Shown here one piece after another: positions 1-7,906 of a DNA stretch of 64,000 bases. The notes under the pieces are model-generated. The model worked only from the letters and a program-made list of their open reading frames with translations. It did not search any database and had not been told where the DNA came from. The translations under genes were made by a program, and so were the position numbers. Origin of the DNA: Onishia taeanensis (GTDB lineage Bacteria; Pseudomonadota; Gammaproteobacteria; Pseudomonadales; Halomonadaceae); assembly GCF_900100755.1 (NCBI RefSeq), contig NZ_FNCI01000015.1, positions 1-64,000 of the forward strand, in the 5' to 3' direction. Position 1 is the first letter of the stretch; every line of letters starts with the position of its first letter.

Positions 1-237
1 AGGGACTTGAGCAACGACTTGCGTTCGAAACTGACAGGTATCGAGGTGTCGCCAACGACGTTCCCGGGAGTCGTAGCCCGGGCAGGCATGACCACAGCGG
101 GGGCAGTCAAGCTTGGCGCTGCGATCCAGACAGACCTGAACGACAACTTCTCCCTGATCCTTATCCAGTTCGACCCCTGAGACAAACCAGGGAGAGGGGA
201 GTCCCAGGATCTGTTCGTAGAGAGTGCATTGATCCAA
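1..237 (-). CDS. ISL3-family transposase, N-terminal part (runs off window)
   Basis: The minus strand from a TTG codon at 237 reads as the first 79 residues of an ISL3-type transposase and continues beyond the window edge. The start region (MDQCTLYEQILGL) and a four-cysteine zinc-binding cluster (about C45, C48, C52, C68), followed by an Arg/Trp-rich stretch (RERRWRH), are typical of the DNA-binding end of that family. An in-frame TGA at 246-244 lies just upstream, so the TTG is the only plausible start. The DDE catalytic domain is outside the window, so it is unknown whether the element is intact. It sits immediately 5' of the integron-type integrase, on the opposite strand. Confidence 0.75.
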   Translation of the reverse strand, partial: MDQCTLYEQILGLPSPWFVSGVELDKDQGEVVVQVCLDRSAKLDCPRCGHACPGYDSRERRWRHLDTCQFRTQVVAQVP

Positions 238-239
238 CG

Positions 240-285
240 TTGGTCACCATCCATCGGATTAATCGGATGGGATAACAGTGACCAA
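240..285. repeat. nested inverted repeat upstream of the transposase start
   Basis: TTGGTCAC (240-247) pairs with GTGACCAA (278-285). Inside it CCATC (251-255) pairs with GATGG (266-270). The structure ends two bases before the TTG start of the transposase, so it would lie in the transposase leader. It may be part of the IS terminal end or a hairpin limiting read-through translation. The partner end of the element is not visible. Confidence 0.5.
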
Positions 286-362
286 AATTGGCAAGTAAAT
301 AAAGAGTTACCCACCAGAAGAAGTGAAGAGCCACAAACATACATACCAAGGGACAGCAATGC

Positions 363-1328
363 ATGGACGCGCAGAGCAGACCACCCAAGCTGATGGATCG
401 AGTGAAGGCCACCATGCGGGTAAAACGCTACAGCCCGCGTACGGAGAAGACCTACTGCTACTGGATACGCTACTTCATTCGTTACCATGGCGTGCGTCAC
501 CCCGCCAGCATGGGTGCACCAGAATTGAAGGCGTTCCTGGAACACTTGGCGGTAGAGCGCCATGTGGCAGCGGCCACCCAGAACCAAGCGCTGAACGCCA
601 TCGTGTTTCTCTATCGCCACGTCCTTGAGCAGAAGCTGGGAGAAATCGGAGAATTCTCGCACGCTAGGCGTCCACGCCGCTTGCCCGTCGTTTTATCTCA
701 CCAGGAAGTGATGCGCGTACTTAGTCACCTATCTGGCCCAATGCACCTGATGGGCAACTTGATGTACGGCTCAGGACTCCGGCTCATTGAAACCTGCCGC
801 CTACGTGTCCGTGATATCGACTTCGACCGCCAGATCATTACAGTTAGAGCTGGCAAAGGCGACAAGGACAGAACCACTCTACTCCCCGCATCCTGCGTTC
901 CTGCCTTGCAACATCAAATCACCCTTGCCCAACAGCAGCTCTCTAGTCGCTTGCATCATGGCTGCGTGCCCGTGAGCCTTCCCCACGCGCTGGATCGTAA
1001 ATATCCCAATGCGGGTGTCTCCCTTGCCTGGCAATGGCTATTTCCCGCCAGCCGGCCCTGTTTCGATGACTCAGGCAAGACGGTTCTGCATCATATCCAC
1101 CCATCTGCGGTGCAGAAGGCCGTCAAGAGCGCTATGAAAGCGGCATCGCTGCCTCGCCCAGGCTCCTGCCATACGCTACGGCACAGCTTCGCCACGCAAT
1201 TGTTGGTTCAAGGTACGGATATCCGCACACTGCAGGAACTGTTGGGCCATAAGAGCATCGAGACCACTCAGATCTATACGCATGTACTGGGCAACGGCTT
1301 TGCCGGCGTACGCAGCCCCCTAGGGTAA
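363..1328 (+). CDS. intI: integron-type tyrosine recombinase (IntI family)
   Basis: This 321-aa tyrosine recombinase has an N-terminal SAM-like core-binding domain (about residues 5-95) and a C-terminal catalytic domain. The catalytic set is visible: R140, K165, H270, R273, H296 and nucleophile Y305. The extra IntI-specific segment is present around residues 210-230 (KYPNAG followed by WQWLFPAS), and the protein ends with the family-typical THVLG...GVRSPLG. This points to integron integrases rather than XerC/D or phage integrases. The gene looks full length. The genes to its right read towards its 3' end, which is not the usual integron layout; the normal attI side (5') is occupied by the ISL3 element. 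No attC sites could be recognised. Confidence 0.9.
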   Translation: MDAQSRPPKLMDRVKATMRVKRYSPRTEKTYCYWIRYFIRYHGVRHPASMGAPELKAFLEHLAVERHVAAATQNQALNAIVFLYRHVLEQKLGEIGEFSHARRPRRLPVVLSHQEVMRVLSHLSGPMHLMGNLMYGSGLRLIETCRLRVRDIDFDRQIITVRAGKGDKDRTTLLPASCVPALQHQITLAQQQLSSRLHHGCVPVSLPHALDRKYPNAGVSLAWQWLFPASRPCFDDSGKTVLHHIHPSAVQKAVKSAMKAASLPRPGSCHTLRHSFATQLLVQGTDIRTLQELLGHKSIETTQIYTHVLGNGFAGVRSPLG

Positions 1329-1355
1329 TATGCATACGAGAAGAAAGACTCACCC

Positions 1356-1520
1356 ACGCTACCGCCCCTACTTGGGCATGTCTGTGATGGCACCCTGCCA
1401 TCCATGCAGTAGTCCTAGCGTCCAGCTATGAGGCAATGCGGCCTGGTCGTCTCGGCGGCCTTGGATCTACCAGCGTATTGATTCGTCATGGCAGTTGCAA
1501 AGCGGCTGTATCAGTGAGCA
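1356..1520 (+). repeat. degenerate direct repeat, left copy
   Basis: This stretch lies just downstream of the integrase and matches 5191-5347 in the same orientation. Shared blocks in order are ACGCTACCGCCC, TGGGCAT, GCCTGGTCG, CGGCCTTGG, ATTCG(T/C)CATG, TGCAAAGCGGC and CAGTGAGCA, separated by diverged or gapped sequence. The two copies bracket the six-gene cargo block. They could be recombination sites or remnants of an ancestral duplication. I see no coding potential and no clear attC core (RYYYAAC/GTTRRRY). Confidence 0.65.
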
Positions 1521-1541
1521 GGCTTCCTAAAAATCGGCTTT

Positions 1542-2030
1542 TCAGGGCAGCTCCCGCTCCATGTAGTGCGTATCTTCTGCCGTTTTGCAAACTTGGAACC
1601 CCATTCGCTCGTACAGCGCTACAGCAGGATTTTCGCAAAATACGCGGAGCCGTAGGCGTTGAGCACCTGCATTACGGGCAATCTCAATGGCGAAATTGAT
1701 GGCCCGCGTCCCCAACCCCTGATGCTGCCAACTCGGCTCTATTTGAAGGTCGCGAATATAGTAGGCGACATCATCATGACTGAGCCTTAAGACACCTGCC
1801 ACACCACCATTTATGGCTACTTCGTAACTCTCGAATTCTTGCCAGTTTTTCTCAAACAGCGCGCGATCCCAGACAAGGCCTGCTTTCTCATAGTAAGGCG
1901 CCATATTGGTACGCGTCAGTCGTTCAACATAGCCCTTGTCTTTTGCCCGCCGAAATATGGGGTTCATTCGGTCATGCCTGATATCAACATGCGGCGCATC
2001 CGACGCGCCTATCTCATATTCCTCTCTCAC
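1542..2030 (-). CDS. GNAT family N-acetyltransferase
   Basis: This 162-aa protein is predicted to transfer an acetyl group from acetyl-CoA to an unknown amine. The GNAT core is visible in the second half: a beta strand (YYIRDLQIEP), then a Q/G-rich acetyl-CoA pyrophosphate loop (QHQGLGTRAI), and a C-terminal NPAVALYERMGF motif. The start used is GTG at 2030, which overlaps the end of the upstream GNAT gene and suggests translational coupling. An ATG at 1967 (MNPIFRR) is an alternative. It is part of the leftward cargo block between the two 160-bp repeats. The substrate cannot be deduced. Confidence 0.8.
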   Translation of the reverse strand: MREEYEIGASDAPHVDIRHDRMNPIFRRAKDKGYVERLTRTNMAPYYEKAGLVWDRALFEKNWQEFESYEVAINGGVAGVLRLSHDDVAYYIRDLQIEPSWQHQGLGTRAINFAIEIARNAGAQRLRLRVFCENPAVALYERMGFQVCKTAEDTHYMERELP

Positions 2031-2499
2031 GCAGGCTGCTGGCCTCTGCCTTCATGAAAAGCAGTTCACTCGTAGACTCCATTTCAACAACCGTAAAGCC
2101 AAGACCCGAATATAATGAGAGCGCGGCGCTATTGGTCCGATAGACCCGCAGAGTGACAACGGATGAGTCGGTTGACCGCAAGGCTCTATCGATGAGCTTT
2201 TCACACAGCACTCGGCCAGCCCCACTCCCTCGCGCGCTAGGGGAGATAATGATTCTGCCTATATGCACCGCCCCCTGCGTGACAGTCCAGAACTGACCAA
2301 AGCCAATACACTCTCCATCACTGCCTGCCAAGCAATAACTTTTTCCCCCTGTGACAGACAGTATTTCAGGCAGCTCTTCGGCTAAAAAAGGAAATGGCAC
2401 AGCTGGGCCAGCCCATCGGGCACAAGCGTCAGCATCACCTACCCATGAGGCAATAGCGTTGTAATCGCCTATCTCTGCAGGCCGCAAAATGGCTTCCAT
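2014..2499 (-). CDS. GNAT family N-acetyltransferase
   Basis: This 161-aa protein is a second, different GNAT. It shows an N-terminal ILRPAEIGDY start, a core strand (GRIIISPSARGSGAGRVL) carrying the acetyl-CoA loop, and NSAALSLYSGLGF near the C-terminus. It overlaps the next cargo GNAT by 17 bp, so the two are probably co-translated. Small stand-alone acetyltransferases are common cargo of mobile gene pools and can act on antibiotics, polyamines or protein N-termini. Nothing here identifies the substrate. Confidence 0.8.
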   Translation of the reverse strand: MEAILRPAEIGDYNAIASWVGDADACARWAGPAVPFPFLAEELPEILSVTGGKSYCLAGSDGECIGFGQFWTVTQGAVHIGRIIISPSARGSGAGRVLCEKLIDRALRSTDSSVVTLRVYRTNSAALSLYSGLGFTVVEMESTSELLFMKAEASSLRERGI

Positions 2500-2634
2500 A
2501 AACCTAAGGCCCTTTTCGGTGTCGGCAAGTCAACAACCTAGCCGACGCACGGCGTCATACTCCAGAACATCGCAGCAAACTCGGGCTTCACTTACCGCAT
2601 GGATGGCATGGTAGGACTCCCTTCACACCCAGTA
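2500..2634. other. cargo-block intergenic spacer
   Basis: This 135-bp spacer lies between the GNAT pair and the DUF2268 gene. I looked for an attC-like palindrome (RYYYAAC...GTTRRRY) here and found none. No hairpin terminator is obvious. Confidence 0.4.
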
Positions 2635-3285
2635 TCAGTCGATACCAGACATCTGGAGTACCTCATCACTTGGGACCCTAGCCAGCTCTGCGGCAGACCG
2701 CCCGGACGCCAGGATCGCTCGGTCTGCAATGTAGGTGCCCGCACGATACCCAATCCAGCGCCGCCCATCCGGATGCTGAAACATCCATTGATTGTAAGGT
2801 GCCGTCACAGGCAGTTCCCGTAACTCAGAAACCCATTCCTCGACATTGTCCGGGTATTGCCCCCAAGGCGGTTCTCGGCCACCGGCATCACGCTCAAAAA
2901 CCGTTGCCAGCCCTTCACTGACGACCCCTTCCATGAAAGAAGTACGCGGCTCGCCTCCAAACATCACCCACCCTCTTACCAGGTGGTGAAGCTCGTGAAA
3001 TAACGTGAACCGTAAATGTCTGCGCGCCACGCCCGCCACGCCTCCCGGCATATTGGGATCGACGGTCCAGCCGACGCGGCTTGGCGTCATTGCTCCACCC
3101 ACCTCGCCCGTTTCCGGGATCACGAATTCACCAGTTTGGCACGCCAACTCAATATCCTCGCGCAACGCGCCGAGGTGAACGCGTATGTCTGCCTCGGCCG
3201 AGGCACATACGTCTTTGATGGCTTGACGCGCATCCATTGAGAAATGCTGGCCATCATTTGTATCGAGAAACAACGGAACGATCAT
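2635..3285 (-). CDS. DUF2268-type putative zinc-dependent protease
   Basis: This 216-aa protein has the HExxH zinc-metalloprotease signature (H97, E98, H101, in FHELHHLVRG) and a downstream SEGLA (E124) that could give the third ligand, a gluzincin-like layout matching the DUF2268 family. No signal peptide is visible, so it is probably cytoplasmic. The ATG at 3285 is preceded by a good ribosome binding site (GGGAGT, 7 bases upstream). It is part of the leftward cargo block. The substrate and role are unknown; the family is only predicted to be proteolytic. Confidence 0.7.
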   Translation of the reverse strand: MIVPLFLDTNDGQHFSMDARQAIKDVCASAEADIRVHLGALREDIELACQTGEFVIPETGEVGGAMTPSRVGWTVDPNMPGGVAGVARRHLRFTLFHELHHLVRGWVMFGGEPRTSFMEGVVSEGLATVFERDAGGREPPWGQYPDNVEEWVSELRELPVTAPYNQWMFQHPDGRRWIGYRAGTYIADRAILASGRSAAELARVPSDEVLQMSGID

Positions 3286-3387
3286 TAATGACTCCCTTCA
3301 GTATGCTCCCGTTGCACCATGCTGGGCGAAGCGGTGGGTAGTCAGTGCCACACACCCATGCGGCTTGCTATTACCGCCTTGGTCATT

Positions 3388-3867
3388 TCATGGCGAACTG
3401 TGGAAACGACGATGTAGGTCATGCACCTGCTCGGCAAGACTTGGGACTGGGCCATCCACTTCAATGTTGGGAACGACATCACGGATTGGTAAAGCCCGCA
3501 CCGGTGGTGCTGATACTCCCAGATCGCTGAGCCATGCCGTCAATTGCTCCGATGAACTCACATACACGATACGGCCCAGCCCGACCCAGCCATGTGCTGC
3601 AGCACACATGGGGCAATGCTCACCCGATGTATAGACAGTGGCTTCTGATCTGGCTTCCAACGTCATATTCGCCGCCGCCCACCGAGCAATTTCAAACTCT
3701 GGGTGCCGCGTTCGATCACCTGAAGCAACGTGGTTGTGATCTTCAAAGAGAACCTCTCCACTCGCCGCTACGAGCACAGAACCGAATGGCTCGTCGCCTA
3801 GCGCCAGAGCTTCAGTTGCCAGCTCTATGCAACGACGCAAGTGCTGCATGTCTCCATCGTTCACCAT
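3388..3867 (-). CDS. nucleoside/guanine deaminase-like protein (CDA fold)
   Basis: This 159-aa protein belongs to the cytidine deaminase-like zinc superfamily. It has the first motif as H55-P-E57 (E57 is the expected proton shuttle) and the second as C85-P-M-C88. PFGSVLV near residue 27 is typical of guanine deaminase/TadA-like members. The start is placed at 3867, where GAGGAGCACCT precedes the ATG; an upstream ATG at 3897 has no such site. HPE rather than HAE is found in some nucleoside deaminases but not in canonical TadA, so this is probably a free-base or nucleoside deaminase and not the tRNA enzyme. It lies in the cargo block. Confidence 0.75.
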   Translation of the reverse strand: MVNDGDMQHLRRCIELATEALALGDEPFGSVLVAASGEVLFEDHNHVASGDRTRHPEFEIARWAAANMTLEARSEATVYTSGEHCPMCAAAHGWVGLGRIVYVSSSEQLTAWLSDLGVSAPPVRALPIRDVVPNIEVDGPVPSLAEQVHDLHRRFHSSP

Positions 3868-4009
3868 AGGTGCTCCTCGAGTACTGGGTTTCAACATCGG
3901 GCAAAAGTGCTGGTACTCCCAGGTGCAATGAGCTCACGCGTGATAAGCGATTACCATCATGGCTTTTCACCATGGCGCAATCAGTCATTATGCGCCTTAG
4001 GCTTATTCA

Positions 4010-4615
4010 TCATGCCCCAATTAAGCTCTTGATGAATACCGCGCCAGCGGTTGACCCCACGGCCCCAAGCACACAGCAGTTGAGTATCACCGTAATCCAG
4101 AAAGTGATCTGGAAAGACCGCTTGCTCGATTTATGCCGGAACACCTGTTGTGCCAGTAATCCGCCAGGCCAGCCACCTAACAAGGCAAAGAAATGAAGCT
4201 TATTTTCAGCCGTTCGCTGAGCCTTGCGTTTTGCCGCCCATTTATCAAAGCCATACAAAGCGAAGGTTAAAGCGCTCATTCCAGCCAAAAACCACAACAC
4301 GAGTGCCGGCAGCTTCTCCGCCTCGACGAGGCCCCACAACACTGGGAACGGCAAGAGCGCTGCGGCTGACAGGATCACTCGCTTGGACATCAGCACCCCA
4401 GAGACAGCACCTAAACCAGCGGGGCGCACATTAACGGCGCGCGCCTTGCCATTTGATGCCGTGCTCATCTCATAGGTGACGCTATCACCGACTGAGGGGC
4501 GAGATGCACCACGCGCCATGCCGCTGACATGAAAGAAGAGCCTGTCACCACCCAAGTCGGGGTTGATAAAGCCAAACCCTCTGTCATCGTTCCAAACCGT
4601 AATGCGTCCTCGCAT
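4010..4615 (-). CDS. cold-shock domain-DUF1294 membrane protein
   Basis: This 201-aa fusion starts with a cold-shock domain (residues about 1-68) carrying the RNP-1-like GFGFINPD and RNP-2-like LFFHVSG nucleic-acid-binding motifs. It continues with about three hydrophobic segments of the DUF1294 family (GFDKWAAKRKAQRTAE, then LLGGWPGGLLAQQVFRHKS). This domain order is a known combination in proteobacteria, but its role is not established. A tethered RNA-binding protein at the inner membrane is the simple reading. It is part of the leftward cargo block. Confidence 0.85.
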   Translation of the reverse strand: MRGRITVWNDDRGFGFINPDLGGDRLFFHVSGMARGASRPSVGDSVTYEMSTASNGKARAVNVRPAGLGAVSGVLMSKRVILSAAALLPFPVLWGLVEAEKLPALVLWFLAGMSALTFALYGFDKWAAKRKAQRTAENKLHFFALLGGWPGGLLAQQVFRHKSSKRSFQITFWITVILNCCVLGAVGSTAGAVFIKSLIGA

Positions 4616-4686
4616 CGATCCTTACCTCACCTGCAAGGGATTTCCTTACGTATACCTTAAATTGTGGTGGTTTTGCCCACGCGTAC

Positions 4687-5112
4687 TTATGGACTGATGC
4701 GGCACACCGCCAGCCCTTTTTCCTGTATATAGCCGCAAAAATTCGCTACATCCTCATTCCTGAAATTGCCCGAGATGAACTCGCCGGGGATCAGCCCTTC
4801 GTCCCAACGCTCCGCCACCAGAATGTACTCCGCCTCTTTCTCGTCGCCTGGAAATATCTCGACTACGGCGGTGGTTTGATGGATATAGAGATCACGGAGC
4901 TCTTTCGTACACTTAAGAATGGGAGAGGCTTCGTCAGCAATGCACTGGTATCCGACCTGGGTGAAATAATCACTGGCGGTGGAGAACAGGGCACTAGCCT
5001 TCAGGTGCGAAGACGCCGTTGGTTCAATGTACCTGGCAACATCACTGGCCACATTGGTACAGCCGGAAACGAGCACCGACATCAAGACAAAAAACAGATA
5101 TTGCTTCTTCAT
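4687..5112 (-). CDS. hypothetical lipoprotein
   Basis: This 141-aa protein begins with a lipoprotein signal peptide (MKKQYLFFVLMSVLVSGC; the lipobox Cys is residue 18). The mature part has further cysteines near residues 56, 68, 125 and 137 that could form disulfides in the periplasm. I do not recognise a family. It is the most upstream gene of the leftward cargo block and lies next to the right-hand 160-bp repeat. Confidence 0.65.
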   Translation of the reverse strand: MKKQYLFFVLMSVLVSGCTNVASDVARYIEPTASSHLKASALFSTASDYFTQVGYQCIADEASPILKCTKELRDLYIHQTTAVVEIFPGDEKEAEYILVAERWDEGLIPGEFISGNFRNEDVANFCGYIQEKGLAVCRISP

Positions 5113-5190
5113 AGCGGTCGTAACTCTTCACAAAATAACTCTGACAAAGTAACTCTGAACAAGTGACGGAGAAGCAATAAATCAACCGGC

Positions 5191-5347
5191 ACGCTACCGC
5201 CCTAACTGGGCATCGGTGCGGGTAGCTTTTGCATCACGCTAGGGTGTAATTCAGCCTGGTCGCCCCAGCGGCCTTGGCTCACAAGCCTATTCATTCGCCA
5301 TGATGGATGCAAAGCGGCGCTGAGCCGCGCTATGAGGGCAGTGAGCA
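5191..5347 (+). repeat. degenerate direct repeat, right copy
   Basis: This is the second copy of the repeat at 1356-1520, in direct orientation and with the same order of conserved blocks (see that entry). It lies between the cargo lipoprotein gene and the dabA terminator, so it marks the right edge of the accessory block. An internal GCGGC...GCCGC hairpin (about 5314-5328) is present here but not in the left copy. The 319-bp gap 5113-5431 holds this repeat, the terminator, and nothing else I can name. Confidence 0.65.
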
Positions 5348-5362
5348 CGGCCCAACAAAAAA

Positions 5363-5392
5363 CCCCGGGCCAGTTCACAATCTGGCTCGGGG
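5363..5392 (-). terminator. rho-independent terminator of the dab operon
   Basis: CCCCGGGCCAG (5363-5373) pairs with CTGGCTCGGGG (5382-5392) with one G-T pair and an 8-base loop. Read on the minus strand, the hairpin is followed by six T residues. It sits about 40 bp past the dabA stop. The opposite side also has four T residues, so it could work both ways. Confidence 0.85.
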
Positions 5393-5431
5393 CTTTTCCT
5401 CATACGGCATCTCTGCCGAGGCGAATCATCT

Positions 5432-7906
5432 CTAGGTGGCGACCCAGCGGCGGTTGCGGTAGGCAAGAATCTCGCCGTTCTGATCATTCAGGGCGAAGAG
5501 GTTGATCCAGTCGTTATCCACCAGTGACGCGAGCATCTCGTGGCGGCTGATGATGTCCTCGATGGCGAGAGTCGGCGCGGCAAGATAAATGCTCAGGCGC
5601 AGAGGTTCGTGACGCCAGATATCGCCATCGTGCAGCGATTGCATCGGTAGGCCGATGCGAAGATCTCCACCATTGCCTTCGAACACGCCGATATGCCCGC
5701 CGACCACGTTGTGCAGCACCTTGTTGCCGCTGCCTAGCTTGCGGTTATCCAGCACGGAGCTGTTGTACTGCATGTTGATCCAGTGGGCGACGACCATGGG
5801 GGCAGTCATGATCTGCTCGAGGCGCGTGAAGTCTGGATCGGTGCTCCAGTCGTAGTCATGCAGGAAGCTGCGCCCTTCCAGGTTGATGGGGGCCGTCACC
5901 TTACGTGGTGCGGCAATGAAGCTGGCATTGTTGGCAAGGCCCCACTCCGGGCGGGTCTGTGACCAGTCAGCGCCACGGCGATCGAGCGTCTTGGCAAGAT
6001 CTGCCCCTTCCGCGGAAAAGCCGAGGCGCGGCGCACGCTCGCGGCGGGCCTGGGCACCGGCCTGCTCGAGCCACTGCCGCTCGGCCGGGCTCAGCGTCGC
6101 GTCCCCTTCCGGCAATTCGATACGGTCGGTGATGGTTTGGTGCAGCGCGGGCACGAAGCGGGTCTGCTCCGGAATGATAAGGCCCTTGTCGGCCAGCTTC
6201 TCACGCAGCGCTGTGTCGTTGAGCAACCGGGCCAGGGCTCTCACCGAGACCTCCCCCGACTGGCCACCGCATGCGCCACACTCGAGCCCCGCCGCGTGCG
6301 GGTTGTTGCTACTGTGGCTGGTGTGGCCGACCAGCAGAACCCGAGGCGCGATCTGCTCGGTGAGCCCCATGGCGTTCAGGATGGTATGGGCGAGCTGAGC
6401 CTTGTCATCGAGGCTCAGTGCCTCGTCGCTGCCCCGCCAGTGCCAACTGAGCTGATCCATGGCGATGGGCGCGCGCTTGGCTTTGGGGTTCAATGAGCGC
6501 AGCAGCAGCTTGCCGGCATACATCAGGCCCCCGGCCTCCACGGCGGTGAAGGTGGCGCTGGCGGCCTTACTCCATTCGTGAAGGCGGGCATGCCAGTTCA
6601 ACTGCTTGGCGTGGCGACGGCCGCTTTCCGCCGAGCCGCTACACAGGGTGACCTTGGGCGCCAGCAGGCCCGGCAAATGCGGCTGGGCCAGCGCAGCACC
6701 CGACGAGCGATGTTCCAGCGGCAAGCCGAAGAAGCCGGCAAACCCCAGGGTCTGGATGGTTGGACTCTGCTGCTCCAACGCACGGCGAAGGGGCTCGGAG
6801 CGCACATCGATGCAGAACGCCGCCTGGAGCTCGGGCTGGGTGGCCGGGACCGGATGACGTATCGAGTCACTCAACGCCCGGTGCAACGGCTGCTGGTAGG
6901 CCAATTCGCTGGCCACCTGCCACACCCATAGCGGCTGCTGCGCGCGTTGGTGGCGTTCGATCTGCTCCGGCATCTCCTCGAGCTCGCGTTGCCACAGGGT
7001 CGTTAGTCGTTCGGCCTGATCGGGCCGCTCATTGAGAATGTAGCGCCACAGCACCAGCTCCCAGGCCAGGCGAATCGCCAACAGGCTACGCATGTCGGAC
7101 GGCTGCTGCTTGGACTCGCCGGCAGCAAGTGCCTGCTGCCAATCCTGATAGGCGACCCAGGCCGCCCAGCCATTGATATCCAGCAACAGCGCCTGGGCAT
7201 AGCTATCGAGGTGCTGGGCATCGACCTCCAATTCGGCGACCGCGGCCTGGAATAGGCCCTCTTCGGTATACGGCAGGGTCTCGAAATAACGCCGCAGCTT
7301 CGGCTCGCCCATCAGAATGGCAATACCGCGATCCTTGAGGGTCATGTCTCGCCAGTGCTGATACAAGCGCTTGTCGGCGGGTGCGGTCAGGCGCTCGGCG
7401 TTGAGCGGGCCATCCTCTTGATAATAGGCGGCGCAAAACTGGCTGATCTGGTGGGTGATCTCGTCGCGCCAGGCCATCTTGTGCTGCCGGTCGCGGCGCG
7501 CATCGACCAGGTCGCTAATGTTATGCCAGTGCGGCAGCCGCGCGAGGTCCTCGACGACCTGAAGCAGGTTCTTGTAGCTGCCCTTGTAACCCAGCCGCTC
7601 GCCGGCCTGGCTCAGATGATCATCGGTGATCTCGCCGCGTTGCCAGGCCCCCAGGTAGTGGCTTGGCGGCATCAGGGAACGAATATTAGCCAGCGCCGAC
7701 AGCCGGGCGTATACGTTGGCCGCGCTTTCTTCGCGCATGGCCCAGTAAGGGCTGACTGCGATCTGGCGATCCAGGGGCCAGGTCGGCGCGACGCTGCCGC
7801 AGGCCTGGTTCAATGCCTGCTCCTGGGCGGGCGTCAGCGGCGGATAGTCACGCACTTCAACGGTTGGGTCAGTCAAGGCGATCTTGGTGTCTTCTTGAAT
7901 CGTCAT
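5432..7906 (-). CDS. dabA: DabA, inorganic-carbon uptake subunit (DUF2309)
   Basis: This 824-aa protein matches DabA, the cytoplasmic zinc-binding, beta-carbonic-anhydrase-like subunit of the DAB dissolved-inorganic-carbon pump. The active-site set known from Halothiobacillus DabA is visible: C365-x-D367 (in FCIDVRSE), H528 (in GHTSH) and C543 (in LECGACGG), with the same 15-residue His-Cys spacing. DabA is thought to hydrate CO2 one-way, driven by the ion flux through DabB. The ATG at 7906 is chosen because it overlaps the dabB stop by 4 bp (ATGA); a longer reading frame to 8002 would run back into dabB. A terminator follows. Confidence 0.93.
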   Translation of the reverse strand: MTIQEDTKIALTDPTVEVRDYPPLTPAQEQALNQACGSVAPTWPLDRQIAVSPYWAMREESAANVYARLSALANIRSLMPPSHYLGAWQRGEITDDHLSQAGERLGYKGSYKNLLQVVEDLARLPHWHNISDLVDARRDRQHKMAWRDEITHQISQFCAAYYQEDGPLNAERLTAPADKRLYQHWRDMTLKDRGIAILMGEPKLRRYFETLPYTEEGLFQAAVAELEVDAQHLDSYAQALLLDINGWAAWVAYQDWQQALAAGESKQQPSDMRSLLAIRLAWELVLWRYILNERPDQAERLTTLWQRELEEMPEQIERHQRAQQPLWVWQVASELAYQQPLHRALSDSIRHPVPATQPELQAAFCIDVRSEPLRRALEQQSPTIQTLGFAGFFGLPLEHRSSGAALAQPHLPGLLAPKVTLCSGSAESGRRHAKQLNWHARLHEWSKAASATFTAVEAGGLMYAGKLLLRSLNPKAKRAPIAMDQLSWHWRGSDEALSLDDKAQLAHTILNAMGLTEQIAPRVLLVGHTSHSSNNPHAAGLECGACGGQSGEVSVRALARLLNDTALREKLADKGLIIPEQTRFVPALHQTITDRIELPEGDATLSPAERQWLEQAGAQARRERAPRLGFSAEGADLAKTLDRRGADWSQTRPEWGLANNASFIAAPRKVTAPINLEGRSFLHDYDWSTDPDFTRLEQIMTAPMVVAHWINMQYNSSVLDNRKLGSGNKVLHNVVGGHIGVFEGNGGDLRIGLPMQSLHDGDIWRHEPLRLSIYLAAPTLAIEDIISRHEMLASLVDNDWINLFALNDQNGEILAYRNRRWVAT

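Noticed and set aside
240-285. An attI/attC-like site next to the integrase
   Set aside because: The stem ends read GTTGGTC ... GACCAAA, so GTT comes first; attC sites have RYYYAAC first and GTTRRRY last. The order is wrong and the consensus is not met.
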